A stretch of DNA of 64,000 nucleotides from Apus apus (taxonomy: Eukaryota > Chordata > Aves > Apodiformes > Apodidae), in contig NC_067282.1 in assembly GCF_020740795.1 (NCBI RefSeq), positions 139,982,858 through 140,046,857 on the forward strand. The letters run 5' to 3'. A program made the translations under genes and the position numbers. The stretch's first letter is position 1. Every line of letters starts with the position of its first letter. Below are positions 44,124 through 59,130 of the stretch, piece by piece. The notes under the pieces were generated by a model. It made no database searches. It worked only from the letters and a program-made list of their open reading frames with translations, and was not told the origin of the DNA.

Positions 44124-47100
44124 CTGTAACAGAGCATTAGGGATAGGGAAACAAAAGGGCTATAGCATATAGGACACTGTGACTGAAAATTTACAAAAAG
44201 CAGCTGATCAGAGCACAATAAGCATGGTTGCAGTGACTGCTCCAAATGCTGTTTAGAAAATAAACTGTCCAGTTGAGCTTCAAAGCTTACTTTTGTCATC
44301 TTTTTCAGAAACGAACTTGGCAAAATAGTCATAGTGAATGCAGCAGACACGCCACACTAACAGTTTGCTCCTAGAAAGTACAAAGATGATAAAAGCCCAA
44401 CTCTGGAGCTGAGCAAACATCCTGCTAGAGTGCACCATGATCCTGCCAGAATGTACACAACAGCTTTTGAGCAGACTAGCATTCAAGCTCACATAACTGA
44501 AACTGGACTTAGCCAAGCAGCTTTTCATTAGGCTCCTCTAAATAGAACATGCTTAAAATTGGGACAGTATTTTAAAATTGAAAGACTAGAAAGCAGGGAG
44601 ACCCAAGTATGACAATGGTTCTCAGTGCTGTTCTGAATGCCAAACATCTGACACCTACAAAATTTTTGTTAGCCTGGAGATCTGCCAGGCCAAATCATAC
44701 AAGATCAATGTTGTGATGAAAGCCTACAGCTGAGAACCCATTGTGTTCATCTAACCCAACAGATGATTACATTTAGTTTCATCCTACTTGAAAAGGAAAG
44801 CAAGACATCACAATCCTAATAATCCTGTGGCCCATTCAAATCTTTGCTGAGGTGCATTATTATTGGGTGAGATAAAGAGAAAGGCCTGCATTCCTCTTAT
44901 CTTTTTGTGCAGGGAAAGTGAAACAGGAAGCTAACACGTGCCAGACCCAGTCAGGGCATTAATTTACTTTGCTTTCAGCAATCATCTGATACACGATGGT
45001 TGAGAAGTCACCCTTCCTTATATTGTCACACATTTAAGTTAGCTGTACAGCAATGTACATAGAGAAAAAAGAGCTCTGCACAAAGTTAAAACAAACTCAT
45101 ATAGAGCTTGCATTTCGAGGAATATTTTATCATTCAAAGCAACTAAAACATTTTTATTTAGTCATGAGTATGACACTTTGGGTCCTGGCCTCTCCTTTCA
45201 CCTTGTTCTGGTACTGCTTTTCTCCTTTTCTGAAAGAAAGGTGAAAGTATAGGTTCAGCAGGGATTGAATTATCCCAATTTTCCTTTAAAAATGGAAGTT
45301 AAAAACGCAACACAGCTGAGCCACTTGCTAGCCCTAGAACAATGTTCTCATCCTGCGCAACCTGTCTTGGCCTCTGTGCACTGAAGGATTTGATTTCCTA
45401 CTTTCATGCTTCACTTCAAGAGTTTGCAACCCTTTCTTTGTAGAAAAAGCTCCTCTCAAAGAGAGTGAAAACTCATGAAGGATCACAGTAGGGGGAAGAG
45501 CAAGAAAGGACGGAGACAAATTAAAAGCACTAGAGGTGACGGAGGGAAGGCAAGGAAAAACACTCCCTGTCATTTGTAAGCAATTTAAAGAAGGATCAAC
45601 TTATCATTTAGATCTAGAACAGAAAGCATATGAACACCATAATAAACCAATAGGGTCTTGAATTTGCAGAAGAAAGAGACTCTGCAACAAAACTGCACTA
45701 CCAAACTGACCACAGTAAGTCCACTTGTTAGTAAGATGTTCTGGCTGCAAGAAGCCTATGATCTTTTTACTCTGAGCTCCAAGTATAAGGGCACAGTAGA
45801 AGGTATGCTTCTCTTAGCTTGTGGTGGCTGGATAATGGCCATGACTGAGTTGATTCCCAGTGTCTATGGCCCAAGACCTGTCTTTTCAGTGTGACCACAG
45901 GACAATGAAGTAGTTTATCCTACTCAGCGTACCCACACAGGACACTCCTACACAACGAGGAGAACAACTGCTTTTAAAAGCCTCTTTAAAATGACTTTTT
46001 AAAAGCACTGGTTGCTCAGAAAACTAAAAAAAGAAAGAGAAAAGTACACTAGGGAAAAACTCCCACTAAATGGTACTCATTAAAAAAGTCAAATGAAAAC
46101 AGATATGTTTCCTGTCCTTGGACACTTACCACAAAGATCATCTGTTAAGAAAGCTGATAATCTTTCTCAATATTCTTTTAAGTAAATCCACTGCTTCACT
46201 GCATATTACGGTGCTTTCCTACAGCAAGAAAGTACACCAGATATGGGCTCCAACCCTTAGGATCACCTTAAGTATCCAATTATGTTCTCCAGCACAGATG
46301 CATGAAACCCCCAATAATCTGGAAATAGTCATATCAACAACTAATAGGAGTATTTTATAGATCTGTATCATATTTTATTTACAATTATGTAAGCACTGCT
46401 TCCCAAATTGCACTTCTACAGTCTGTTTTGCTTCCCTCAGAAATACAAGCTTTGTTGGACTGGACCTGAGTAGCCACCACAGACTGACGTGGAGTAGGCT
46501 GAAAATGCAGGTTGACTATGTTAATTAATGGGCTGATAACCATGCTGTGAGCAAACTAATAGCATGATCATTTATGAAATTATTCACATAGTCACCTTAA
46601 CTGCCATTGATTTTCCATGAGAAATTCAGTCATAGAAAACACGGTGCAAATTAGACAAATGGTATTCCTGCCCACGAAAAAGATACCCGTCTGACACAGC
46701 GTTCATATCACCATTCTTTCAGTCTTCATGTACTGATTTTGTTTGCCCTAACTTGGCTGGCACATCACTCGCTTTTTCTTAGTTATCCAAGTAGCCTCTT
46801 CCTCCTCCTCTGCTGCCTAGGTTGTAAAAACAAAATCTCACATGGAAAGTAAACCACAGGCAGACACATGAACTCATGCAACCTCCATTGCGACTGGGAA
46901 GACTGACTTTCACTCTCCCACTGCTACTGCTCTCCCTGGGTACCCATCACAAGCAAAAGCAATCTGGGAGCTCTTCAGAGCTTATCTTCCATTTGCCTAC
47001 ATCTTTTGACATTACTTAGACCAAAAGTAAACAAATAATAAAAAGCATTACTCCCAAGATTTCAGCTCTGTGTATCAGACAGATGAAAATCTGATGATCC

Positions 47101-50100
47101 ACACTGGCCTGTGTTGTTTCTCCACCCCTGGTGAACAGCTTTGCTGCCCAGCATGCACATACCCCACATAACTAAATTAAACTAACCTTATATCCACTTG
47201 TCGCCTTCCGCATAACTGTTCAAAGCCCTTGAAGGCAAATCTCTCTCTACAGTTAGCTGCTCCAGCTATCTCAGGCAATGAGAGCACAGCACAGCGTGAT
47301 CTCAAAGAGGTATGCCAAGCCTTCTGATACGTGACACGTCTTATTAAATATTCAGATGAAAAGATGATGACTTGGAAACTGTCCTACACCTTGTTACCAA
47401 AGGTAACATACTCTTGGTCTAAATGTCAACTAAAAGAAAAAAAAAAAAAAAATAGCAGAATGTTGACTGCTTCTCCCATTAAACTTCTCTGTGTTTCTGA
47501 CATAAGAAAAAGCAGTGTGTGCATTATTGGTAAGTTGTTCTAGTAAAGCATGAATGCCAAGTCTATCATACTTCCCATGCAGCACAACTCATGTACAGGA
47601 GACTGAAAAACTCATCTATTTGAGAGGACATTTCCCACCATGTTACATAGGAATAACAAACAACAACAGATGTTTTGTACTGTTGAGTGGGTAGGACAGA
47701 TTTATATCTCCAGGACTTAAAACCCAATCCTGCTGAAGTCAACATCAAATCACCTGATTATCGGAGTAAGTTTAAAACATTGCCATTAGACTGAATGGGG
47801 GGACTCTACAACCTACAGTGGAAAATAACTCTGCTGGATTGGGAATACAGGCGATGAGGCCACCTGCCTCAGAACTTCTTCAGAGACATTTGGCACAGTC
47901 TCTGTTTTACGTCAAACACTGAATTTAAATACTTATAAACCAGTAAGAAACTTGGTAAAAGCTAGGATGATTATGGGGCTGAAACCATTTCATACAATCC
48001 AGCTTCAACTGGTTTCCACTTGAAACCACAGATCAGTTCAGACTCTCTGAAGCACTTTGATTTTAGTTTCTTGCCCAGTACTACTATGTTATTATTACTG
48101 TCAGGATTATGACAGCACTGAAATTTCCTGATCAAGCTCAGGGATGTACTGCAGTGGCACTTTATAAATATAAAGGAAGATCTGGTCCCTGTTCTAAACA
48201 ATGTGTATTCTGATTTAAGAGAAACTGAAGAATTTGTAGTGCTACCTGCCCTCAATGAGTAGTAAACTAAACTTGATTAATCTAAATTCTTTCTTGTTTT
48301 CCATAGGGGCAGAAAAAAATAATGCCTAATTTAAGCTGTATCATGCTACTCCATTCTAGAGGAGGCAGGGAGAAAGAAGAGTTGTGGATGCGAGCTTTGA
48401 CTCCACCTGAAGGGTGTCAGAAATATGTGAAAAATTTACAAACAGAATATAAGTCTTGAAGACTAAACAGGCAGCCCAGAACTGCCTCTTCTTTCCTTTA
48501 TGATTCTCCAAATGTCAGTCTGTCTCCCTCTCTCCTGCCTGCAAAAACACCTTGTATTCATAGCACTGCCCTTTCAACATGAATCTCAATTAGATGCAAC
48601 CATACCTATTCAGCAAGTCCTTTCCCACACCACTTTGTTATCTCAAAGCCTTTAAATCTATTGCAGAATTATGTTCTCTGTGGTCCACCCCAAAAAATTA
48701 GATCAGTCATCCTGTTATCAAACTGCTGCATCTTCACTTGCAACCTAACCTACTTCTAAGACCTTCACCCTTAATTACCTAACACCACAGCAGCTGAAGT
48801 GACATCTGTTGACTTGTATATCTCCCAACTGATGGCAGATGCAGGACATCAGTAAAACATTCTTTATGACAAATTTCACTGCCAGATTCAGTCTATATAA
48901 GCTCCATCTGCTGGCCTTTTTATTTACTCAGGCTCTTCCTGAAAGGATGGGTGGGGTGAGGATGGGCTCTGCTAAAATACCCACTGGGGAGTGCTCTTTA
49001 TGTCAGTGTTGATAGTCCTCTTTTATTTATGATTGTATATGTTTTTAATTTTTTTTATTGTTAATTTAATTTGTGTTATGATAGGCATTATTCAAAATTT
49101 GGATATAAACAACTGATCAAACTTCACCTCACATAACAAATGCATGTGCTTCCAGAGGATTATGACTCTGTCAGGCTTTGCATGGCGAATGTCAGCTGTA
49201 TTTCATTCAAGTCATATCTAAAAATGTGGAAAATGGTGGGGGACAGTTGTGGGGAAAACTATTTTTTTCTAATCATTCCTACATAATTTGACAAGAGCTG
49301 CCAGCATTCTGCTCAGACCTGCCCAAGAAGATTCATTTTTATGAAGGAATGAGCAGAATTCCAGTCCAAAATGTTTATTTCAAAAAGATGTAATGAGTGA
49401 AAACAGAGGATTATGCTGGAGACATGCAGACATGCCACCACAGTTCTCAATCCAATGTTGTGAATGAATACTGTTATTAACACCCATATTTTGGACATAT
49501 TTTCCTTTTTGACATGCATAATTTTTTTCACATTGAATGTACAAGAAACAAGTGGATAAAATTAACCAATGGCTGGAAATTAAACCCAGACTAATTAAAA
49601 CTGGAAATGAAGCACATGTTTTTAACAGTGATGGTGATTAAATAGACAAGAATTTATGGAACATCCATGTCTTGCATCTGCACATTAAGATGGATGCCTT
49701 TTTGGAAGTTATACTACAATAAAATACCAATTGTTGGGCTCATTTTAGACACAACTTGGTTAAATACCATCATCTTATAGGTCAGGAAAGTTAGACTAGA
49801 TTATATGGTGGCATCTGCTGGATTAACTCTACAATCTTCCACTTACAAAAGGTACATACCTTCTCACTCTGCTCATAATTTATTTCTATCACACAAATAT
49901 TTTTACTCTTTTACCCACACATTCTCCAGAGCTACACAGCCTATACTCCTCAGCAGGCAAATTAAACAGCTATCTATATAGTTCTCATGGGAAAATGAAG
50001 AGACTGACATACGTTTTAATATATTTTCATTTACATACTTTTCATACCGTGCATTTCTAATATCCTTTCTTATTTTTCAGAGCTCCAAAGAGTTCAAGGA

Positions 50101-53100
50101 TTATTATTTTTCTGTTGGCTAACCACTTACTCAATGGGTTGGCAGAAGAATGTTCTATCCTTCACATTAGGCATCCTTAATTTCCTACCATACCTTTAGA
50201 AGCCTTTCTCCTACGCTAAAGCTCAATTAAAAGTACCTAAAATATAAAACAATGTGTATTTTAACAACTCTTTATTTCAGCTCAGCAAAACCTTTGGATT
50301 ATTTACATTGACTAAGGATCTGACTGTGAGACCGTTATTTTGTTTGCACAACAACACAGTTAAGTATGGGAAAGAAAAGGTCTTCAGAGAGGTCCTGCTT
50401 GTGTACATTCTTCTTTATGCTTTCTTTCCTCTCGAAGTTTTTGACATTTAAGTTTTTTTCACAGGAAAGGGAAGAGTAGGTACACTCATCCCTTTACCAG
50501 TTTGATTCTAAAAACCTAAGGTGCAAACAATCCACATGGAAGAAAGAAATATAAAAAGTTACATGCAAGCCAATAACCACAAGGGAAAATTACTCCATAC
50601 TGACAACAAAGTGACTACCAAGTAATCCATGCCAAAAGCAGCCAGGGATTTTATTTCATTGCTGAAGATGGCACTGAAGCCCCTGGGAAAGATCCTGGCT
50701 TCCCATATTACTGGTTTCTGTCGAAAATAAGTTTCAGCTGCATAGATGCTCAGGATTTCCAATGCCTTGTCTCATTTCTTGCCATTTTTTTCTTCTGACA
50801 ACACTGCTACTTCTGGGTTTAGATTCAAGCCCTAAAACCTGGGCCTCATAGTTAGAGCCAGTCTGTAACATCACTGCATCATTCTGCACAAAGGCAGAAT
50901 GACTCATGCACGCGCCTATGTTTTTCTTTTCTCCTCGTGGCTGAAAACTGATGATCTGTTTCATAATATGAAATGCAAGCAGATTCTCCAACCACATCCA
51001 AATAACTCTGGTAAATTGCCCCTGAGTACCTCAGCATAAATCGCAAACAGGGCTCCTAATATGAAGGGTAAAAACCTTCAGCTACTGAAACAATGTCAAA
51101 TTTGCCTCCTACATATATTATATTTAGATAAAACCTCTTGTTGGATATGTCCCAGGGAAAAGAATGAAATTCTCTCAGCGTGGCATCTGGAACGCTCTGC
51201 AGTTTTACTTCATCCACAACAGACTTGGCATTTACCTGTCAGTTAGCAGTGCAGTATATTTAACCTGTTTTGTTTAGAAGTTTCACATGAAAACAAAACT
51301 AAAAAAAAAAGAGCAGAAAACAGTAATTGGTCAAGTGCCTTCTAGCTGATAACTATTACATTTCCCCAAAGCTGAGTGGAATTCACCCAGAAATCTGTTT
51401 CCTTGACAGATGACAAACATGCAAAAGAAGTGTACAAAACAAGTTTCCTTTTTCAAACTTAAAAAAGTGGGAGCAAAACCAAATCACTGTGCATACCAGT
51501 GTGGTTGATGCGGTATTTGTCGACTTCATAGCAAATTGACTTCTGCTTGCTGCCACCACCTCCAGTTTCTAGTGCTTTATTGCATATAAAATCCAAAATA
51601 ACTTGTGCCACAGCCTTACCCAGTAATACTTCAGGCATGACTTGAGAACAATGGACAGTTTGACTAACTGAAGCATAAGTAAGAGCTTACAGGATTCATC
51701 CCAGAATATACAATCCACAGTTGCTACAAAGCCAAGTCAGAAATTTTCTTTCTTGTGGTTTCAGGCCCCTGTATTCAATATGGCTTTCAAGGCACTTCTC
51801 ACTACCCTAAATTGTGAGCTTAACTGAATGTATACAAAATTAAGATCTAACTCCTCCTCTTTCATTGCAAATAAAACTCCAGCTGACACGGTTGAGAGAT
51901 TTGCTCAAGACAGAAGGAATTAAAAATTAAGACAACCATGAGCATTTGTAACTTTAAAAAGCTTCATTGCATATTTAGAATTGTGGTCTTCCTAGAAAAT
52001 GTGCAAAAAATTTCAGGAATGAAACCTACATTTTCTTAGAGGCACCTTTAGGCAAACTGATGTCCCCTATGTGTCATACCCAAGCTACAAAGTTCTGTAT
52101 TTCCTCCAAACATCTTTTTATCTCATAAAATTCATGTCATCATCTATAATATCTACCAGAGATCTTTAAATGAAGACAAGGGAGGGAAGAAAGCCATGAG
52201 GAGGACTTTTGTTATTGGGCCATTTCTAATCATACATAGTCGTGTCATTAACTATGACACCTAGGTAAGTATATGCAGGGATGGACCACCCATCAGACAG
52301 CCTCTGGGGGATCTGGAGCAAAAGGACACAAGGAACCCTGCAGCCTTATGGAGAAAAACATGAAAAAGAACACAAACTTTTTTCATGGCCCAATAGCAAA
52401 TTTTCTTTGTATATCTTTTATATGCACACATATATAAATTTTAACTTGAATTGAATATGAGAAGCAGCTCTTCTTTCTATTTAAAAATAGAAAACTCACA
52501 TCACATACAATGCATTTTTTTCAACAGAGGCTGGAGAGGAAATTGTGATATCAATACAAAGTGGAGTTTTTCCTTTTATTGAAGCATGATCATTATAATC
52601 CATTTCAAGGGGACTCCATATTACTATTGTTGAGTTTCCCTATACCTATAGCAATGTTCTGTTTTTTAGTCAAGTTTTCTGATGTAACCACCTTCCTTTA
52701 AAAGCAAGGGATTGCTATTATTGAACAAAGCTGTAGCTCCTCCAGCCTGGACTCCTAAAGTGCAACTCAAAGTTGCAGATTAAGCAGAACAGGGTCTGTC
52801 TTAGCCCTGTACCTGGAGGATAGACTTTGAGAGGCACAAACTAATTAATAAAGAGGGGGTAAAATACAATAGATTCAGCTTATTTGTAAGCCTGATAAAA
52901 GTACTCTCCAGCTGAATTGCACTTTTGGGTTTAGTAGTAACAGGAACTTCAACATTTTATATGCCAGGCTTTTTACAGCATGCCCAGTGTTCCTTCCTAA
53001 GGGTAAAATTCTGAGGGTAGCAATGGCATAGAGCAGACCTTCCAGACAAGCCCTGCAATTGTAAGCTCACTTTGACTATGTGAGCTAAAACCAGATCTAC

Positions 53101-56100
53101 AGAATACAGTGCCCAGAGTACATGCTGCCTCCACTATAGTGTAGTTACTGCAGTGACACAAATAAGGGATATTTTAGCAAGGTTTCACTATAGAGACAAA
53201 GGCAAGGAGACTGGATATAAGGAGAATTGGCTTTCACTCTGCTCTGTATCCAGTTTAGTACTGTAACTACAGCAGTGTTTTCTCAAGGAAAAAAAAAAAA
53301 GTGTAGACTTTTTAAAAAACATTATTTCTGGTGTTATTTTTTTATTTCAAGCAGTATGCTGCATCCTCCAAAACTAGCAAAGAAGAACAAACCTACCACT
53401 TCAAGAAAGCATAAACTGAATTATTAAAAATTATGTATGTATTGCTAACCTGGAAACCCAGCCTCTAGCCTTTCAACTTCATCTGCTTCTCTACTTTCAC
53501 CCTGGATATCTGCTTTGAAGGCTTGTTTAATGCAGCACACTAGGAAATAGAGAGCCTTTTACAAATCTGATGCTTGCATTTCATTCCCTCCACAAAGATT
53601 AATAGATTGCTGCATTTTAAGAGGACTGTGTTTTAAAAGGAAGCGCAGGACCATTAGGATAGGTCTCATACACAGGAAGCTGCTTTAGTTTCAACCTGTA
53701 CTTGCTCCACTGAGTATCATGTAACAACAAATACTAAAAAAAATTATCTAAGAGAATCACTGGATTCATTAACATCTAAACCAACCTCAGTCACAAACTC
53801 TCTCATCCTCTATCACAATCCTGTATTTACTCACAATCAACTTCCAGCATATACCCATTCACCTTGCCAAAACAAGATGCAAAATTTGAGATGAAACATG
53901 GCTTTGGTTATCTAAGATGACAAATCAGCCCTATGATCCAAATCCCCTTTTGCACTCGTATTTTTTCTCCCCTTGCCTGTCAGGTCTTGCAGGGTGCAAT
54001 GAGGAATCCAGGGGTCAAGACTGTACAGTGCGTGAATCCTGAAGGGAAGAGAGTTCACAGCACCACATTGATTGATATTATATCAATAACACTCACCAAG
54101 AGCGCTGGACTCTTCTTGAAAGGAGTTCTTTCATCTATCACTGAAATGCACTTGTACCTAGAGTGGATCAGCACAAAGGCTACAACTATTGGCTTCATAA
54201 CTGTACCATCAGTCACTGATTTAAGATTGAAATTTATTATGGATTTGAACAAGTCTGGGATAGAGAACTAGTGGGGCAGGAAGGAGAAAGGTGGAAACAG
54301 GGATCAAACAGGGACTGGGTTGTAGGAAGGGGCCTGGAAGAAGACATGCCCCTGGACTGGTGATGTGGAGAGACAGACAGCAGCAGTGGATGAGGAGCTT
54401 CCATCCCTGCAGAGCACAGGATGGGGAATGGAGAAAAGTTGATGGAGAAATACTGAAGAGGACAGAAGAAGAGGGAAAGAGATGTGTCAGGGTGCGGAAG
54501 CACCAGGACTGGGTACACAGTTCTGTGGCTAACCCCCAGCATTGAGCCAGGTTTACACAGCTGTCCAGGGCCTGGAAAGCCAAAATCCATCATGATCAAT
54601 AGAATGGAAATTGCGGAATTGCACACCATGACTACCAAGACTATATGTCGCTTGGTAACTCCCTCAGCCTTGCCTGAAATGTTAACATGATCAAAAATGC
54701 CTAGGAATGGTCAGAACTCACTATTTTTACTGCTTGAGTCATAAAAAGTATCTGTGTTAGAATTAGCCTGGGCTCTGTGAAGCATCAAAACTCCTTTATA
54801 TTTTCCAGGGAATTAGAGATTGTAACTAAATTACTATTGTTCAGAGCCAGACAGGTCCCTGAAGATGTCTGATGGAGCTTTCAGAAATACAGCAAAGTCT
54901 GTGTTGCAGGAGCGAAGTACAAGGAATGTGTTTGCACAAAGGGGGCCTGGAAAAATAATTTTACCAGATAATCATTCAGATAATCATAGAATCATCTTTT
55001 TTTTCATCCACTCTTCCTGTCACAAAATATGCAAGAGAAGGACACAGCCTTAACATACCGCAACAGACTAAATATTTAAATAAACACTGCAAACAGGAAA
55101 GCATCTGAAATGTAAGAGCAGACAAGCACCAAAACAGAGCAGACTGTGAAGCCTCATGCTAACTGAAATGAACCACTTCAGGGAGGATATGGCACTACAA
55201 ATATGTTCAGTGCTACAACATATGGTGAATGGGGAAAAAAATAATGAAAATCAGATGTCTCAAAGTTTTCTAGTACTGATTCCCCATGCACACAGCTCAT
55301 GCATGGATGCTGTGCAGGTGCAGATTTGGTTTCAAGGGAAATTCATGGCTGTTCACGTTTAACATGGACGAGCATCTGTCTCTTTCTCAGGTGTTTAAGA
55401 AACCTACTGTCAACAGCCAAGGTGATTAGGAGACATTGTCAGTGAGACAAGAGAGGAATTATGAGTTCAGATCCTGTCATTTGCTAACAGGATTAGGGGC
55501 AGATACATTCCATGCATCTCTCCGAAAGCTAATCCCGATGTGTCTTTCACCTTCATGAAAGGTAAAAAGCCCGTCCATAAAACAGGCCTGTAGAGATATG
55601 TAAGGTCACGTTACAGCACTTTGAACAGCACAATAGTGTTACAAAGATTTGCAGACCTCGGATAAGAGCACTGCAGAATCTAAACAGCTGGAAGTTTGAA
55701 ATGCAGCCATTTCAACTACACCCACACAAACATCATAAAATACCCTGACTTTAGCCTTTCAATTAGTTTTCCTGTAGATGTGCCTATTCCCCTTACATTG
55801 CTCCACTGTGATCCTTATACCAAAAGTTACTTGTAAGAAATTACCAAACTCAGTCAGCATAAGCTATTGAAGAAAATCTGTGGAAAGCTGACTGAGTTCA
55901 TGAGAGCTGATAAATCCCTCTGAAACAAAAAATGCAAAAGCTGCTGTTCTTTAAAAAAAAAAGGTTAAAAAAACCCTTTTCACAGAACACTAGTGTTCAA
56001 CAAAAACCTCTGAGTTTTCAAAAATTCACTATAAAATTATCTACATTTTATAAATCAGTCACAGAAAATACCCAGATGAAAACTACAATATAGAAGAAAA

Positions 56101-58990
56101 TAACTATTTTCTTGCCTTTGAAGTGCCCACAGTCTCTGGACTTCCAGACATACACAGCTGTTAATTGGATAAGGCACCTAACACAGAGGAACTGCCCATT
56201 GAAATACTGTGCGTGAGGAAGGGGCTTTTCTGCAATATATGGCATGTTTCGGAATCACAGCAATTATTGTGGTGCAATTTCAATTTCATTCTTGAATAGC
56301 AGTTCCACATAGGGAACCAGCCTGCAATAGCCATTGCCATATGCTTTATACTATAGCAGCCTCACACACATGAGCTCTGAGGGGTAGTGCCATTTGGACA
56401 CTCACAGCAAATTATTGATCAGGTCCTGTTGGTTTTTTGGCACATCGTTCACTGTCCACAAGCCATCCTCTGCCCTAGTTGGTTAGCATCCTCTCAGCCC
56501 CTTTTTTGCTTTGTGTTATCAGGCACAAACCCTGAACCCAAGCTTTCAGTCCTTGTCTCAGCCTGTCCAACAGGTGAAACACTTTCACACACCTCCTGCT
56601 TTGGCACCTGGCTTGCGGGAGAGGGTGAGCAGCACTCACCTGGGCTGGACCCAGAGTTGCTGGGTTGCTTCCAGATAGCAATGTTGGAGAGCACAGCATT
56701 ACTTTGTGTTGTGATTGCCCTTGCTTCTGCACACCATGACTGAAGCATTGATCCACAAAGCATGGGAATGATGCCACACAACATATCCTTTCTTTTATCT
56801 GCATTTCAACATACTGATAAAAGAAATAGCAAGCGATCTCAGGGCAGCAAAGGTGAAAACACAAAGCAGATGGGACTGTAGAAGACAGAGGAGTGTAACC
56901 AACAACAGAAGGAAAGTGAGAGGAGATGAGCAGCCAGGTGGGGAGGACAGTGAAGGGCTGACATGGTAAGAAAGCAATGTGACTAATGGGAACAGACTGC
57001 AAGTGCAGGCAAAGAGAGTCTCATTCCAAACCTGAGAGGAGACAAGAGGTGATAAGTTTCCATCACCAAGAAGCAAAGCCTTTTTACAGATTGAACTGAC
57101 ATTTTTAAAGAAAAGGTAATTGAAAAATTCGTCACTAAACACACACAAATATCTAAGCCAAGGCTTCTGGTATAATCCATTACATTCCAGGAGTGAATGC
57201 TGACTGATAGCTATTTTCCCCTCCTTGTTATATTAGTACTTGGCACTTTCTAACTTTTTTCCATCAAAAGATCTCAACATACTTTTCAAATGTTAATTAA
57301 TCTTTGCAACCCCTTCCAGCTTCCACATGGTGGGTATTATAACTACTACACTGCAAGTTTATGGAATGGAAAAACAGAGACATAGACAAATGCACTTCTT
57401 TTAGCCTAAACCACACAGTAGATAAGACTTTGGTTTTGGCTGCACTACTTCATACCTGCTCCAAAATCTGTTGAAGCTACCAGGAGCTTTTCCAGCAACT
57501 TTGAAAAGGAATTGTTGCAGGTACATGGACTCCTACCTCCCAGACCTGTTTCTAGCAGCTGCACTGTGCCGATTTCCATTGCTGTGCCTGAAAGCGTGTG
57601 AAAGCCACTGGCAGATTTGATTATCCTGGGATGTTTTTTGCTGGCATAGTGAACAAAGAGACATGCTCCTCTGAGCTCTCTCTGAGCAAGTGATAGCCTG
57701 CCTCTCCTCTGTGTAATGCCTTCTTTTGCTAGGAACTTCCAAATCAGTAGTTTACATTTTAAAAAGAGTTGTGCCTGCTGGGAAATGGGGAAGGAAGGGC
57801 AAAAAAGTAGTTTAGCCCAGGGGATCTTGCGGCCGTGTCACTGCAAACGTGCCTCAGGTTTTGCACAGGGGTCAGCATGCCTCAACACAGCCTGGAACCT
57901 TTAGAAGCACTGGATTAAAAACTGAGATACACTTAAGTGCCTGAAAGTATGGAAAATGGGGTGCAGGGTCCTCACCCTACCAGTAGGAAACAAGAAGTTA
58001 GCTTGCTGCCAAACTCTTTTGCTTCTCAAGCTTCAACAGTTGTAGAAAGCCAACTTGGTCAGGTAGGACTCCCAAAGATGATTGAGTGAGAGCTCTATAC
58101 CAGAGAGATTTCAGTCCTACAGAAACTGTAGAAGACATCACATAGGAAGGTTTTGTGCATCATGACTCTCACTGCACCCTCTTCAGTCCCACAGTGCAGA
58201 TAGGACTGACCTGAATGTCAGTGAACCCCTCCAAAACTGGTTCTTGAAGGACTTTGTCTTGATTCGAAGTCAAAACGTTTCCTGTCTCACCTGCACTGCA
58301 AGACAGAAGTGTTTTAGGAAGCCACCGAGACTCCTATAACAAGGCATTTGCACAGCAGATGGATCTTAGAAATAAACAACTCCAGAGAACAGACATTAAA
58401 TTTGATCAAAGCATGCCACAGTTCATCCAAGTATCCTCTTCCCAGTGATTCACAGTAACTGTTCATATACGCACACCAAGCCCATTGCAAGGGCAATACA
58501 ATTCAGTTTTTCCTTTAATTAAAGTTCTCATTGAACTGAAGTCATGCATCCTGAAAGGCATTGGGAGGGGCCAAAACCCAGGCACTGGATATCAAATATA
58601 AGTTTAATATACTTTTGTGAAAATATAACATTTGGCAATCAAGGATTCAGCAATGTAAATTGCAGAATATTTGGCACAATGAAGAATCAGAACTAGTGTT
58701 AAGAGAATTTGAATTTCTGCTTACAAAGAGTGTGGTCCAACCTGTTACCACAATTCAATTGACTGAGATTACTAAGTAAGATTATGGTAATCATCTGCCT
58801 GAAGAAGGTTTAGCAGCTTTAGATTTAGAACTTTAGCAGCTATGAGGTAACAAAAGGTCTAGGGATCAGTAATCCTCCAAATTCAAAAAGTTAAGCCTGC
58901 TTTTAACTCAAGCTAATGTGCTGGGGGTTAAGATGCTAAAAATGCAATTTAAAAGGCTTGGTTTGGCCCCTCTCTGCTACAAGTTCCAGC
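44124..58990 (-). other. CALD1 5' intron, part 1
   Basis: Almost 15 kb of AT-rich sequence with no recognised coding exon, CpG island or mobile element. I looked for the MDDFERRREL-type start exon and for alternative first exons and found none. Isolated open frames (for example 54237-54638 and 56475-57002 on -) lack homology and splice support. Confidence 0.6.
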
Positions 58991-59130
58991 ATAGAATTAT
59001 AGAATGGTTAAGGTTGGAAGGGATCTTAAAAATCATCAGGTTCAAACCTCCCTGCTATGAGCAAGGACACCTCACACTACACCAGGCTCCACAAAGCCTC
59101 ATCCAAACTGGCCTTAAACACCTGCAGGGT
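58991..59130 (-). mobile_element. CR1 LINE fragment in CALD1 5' intron
   Basis: It begins catagaattatagaatggtt followed by aaggttggaagggatc and the 'caggctccacaaagcctcatccaaactggcctta' block on +, so the element reads on the - strand. It is short and 5' truncated. Confidence 0.9.

Noticed and set aside
46748-46816. Glu-rich segment on the - strand (AAEEEEEATWITKKK) after an acctag acceptor, a possible extra CALD1 cassette exon
   Set aside because: The LSYQRN exon needs a preceding exon ending two bases into a codon. Reading this segment in that phase hits a TAA at 46783-46785 and there is no good donor, so it does not fit between the known exons.
54221-54638. Overlapping 120- and 133-codon open frames on the - strand
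   Set aside because: Two different frames of the same DNA are open, there is no recognised domain, and no splice or promoter context.
54986-55000. Short aatcatagaatcat resembling a CR1 terminus
   Set aside because: Only about 15 bases match and no CR1 body follows, so chance or an unsupportable remnant.
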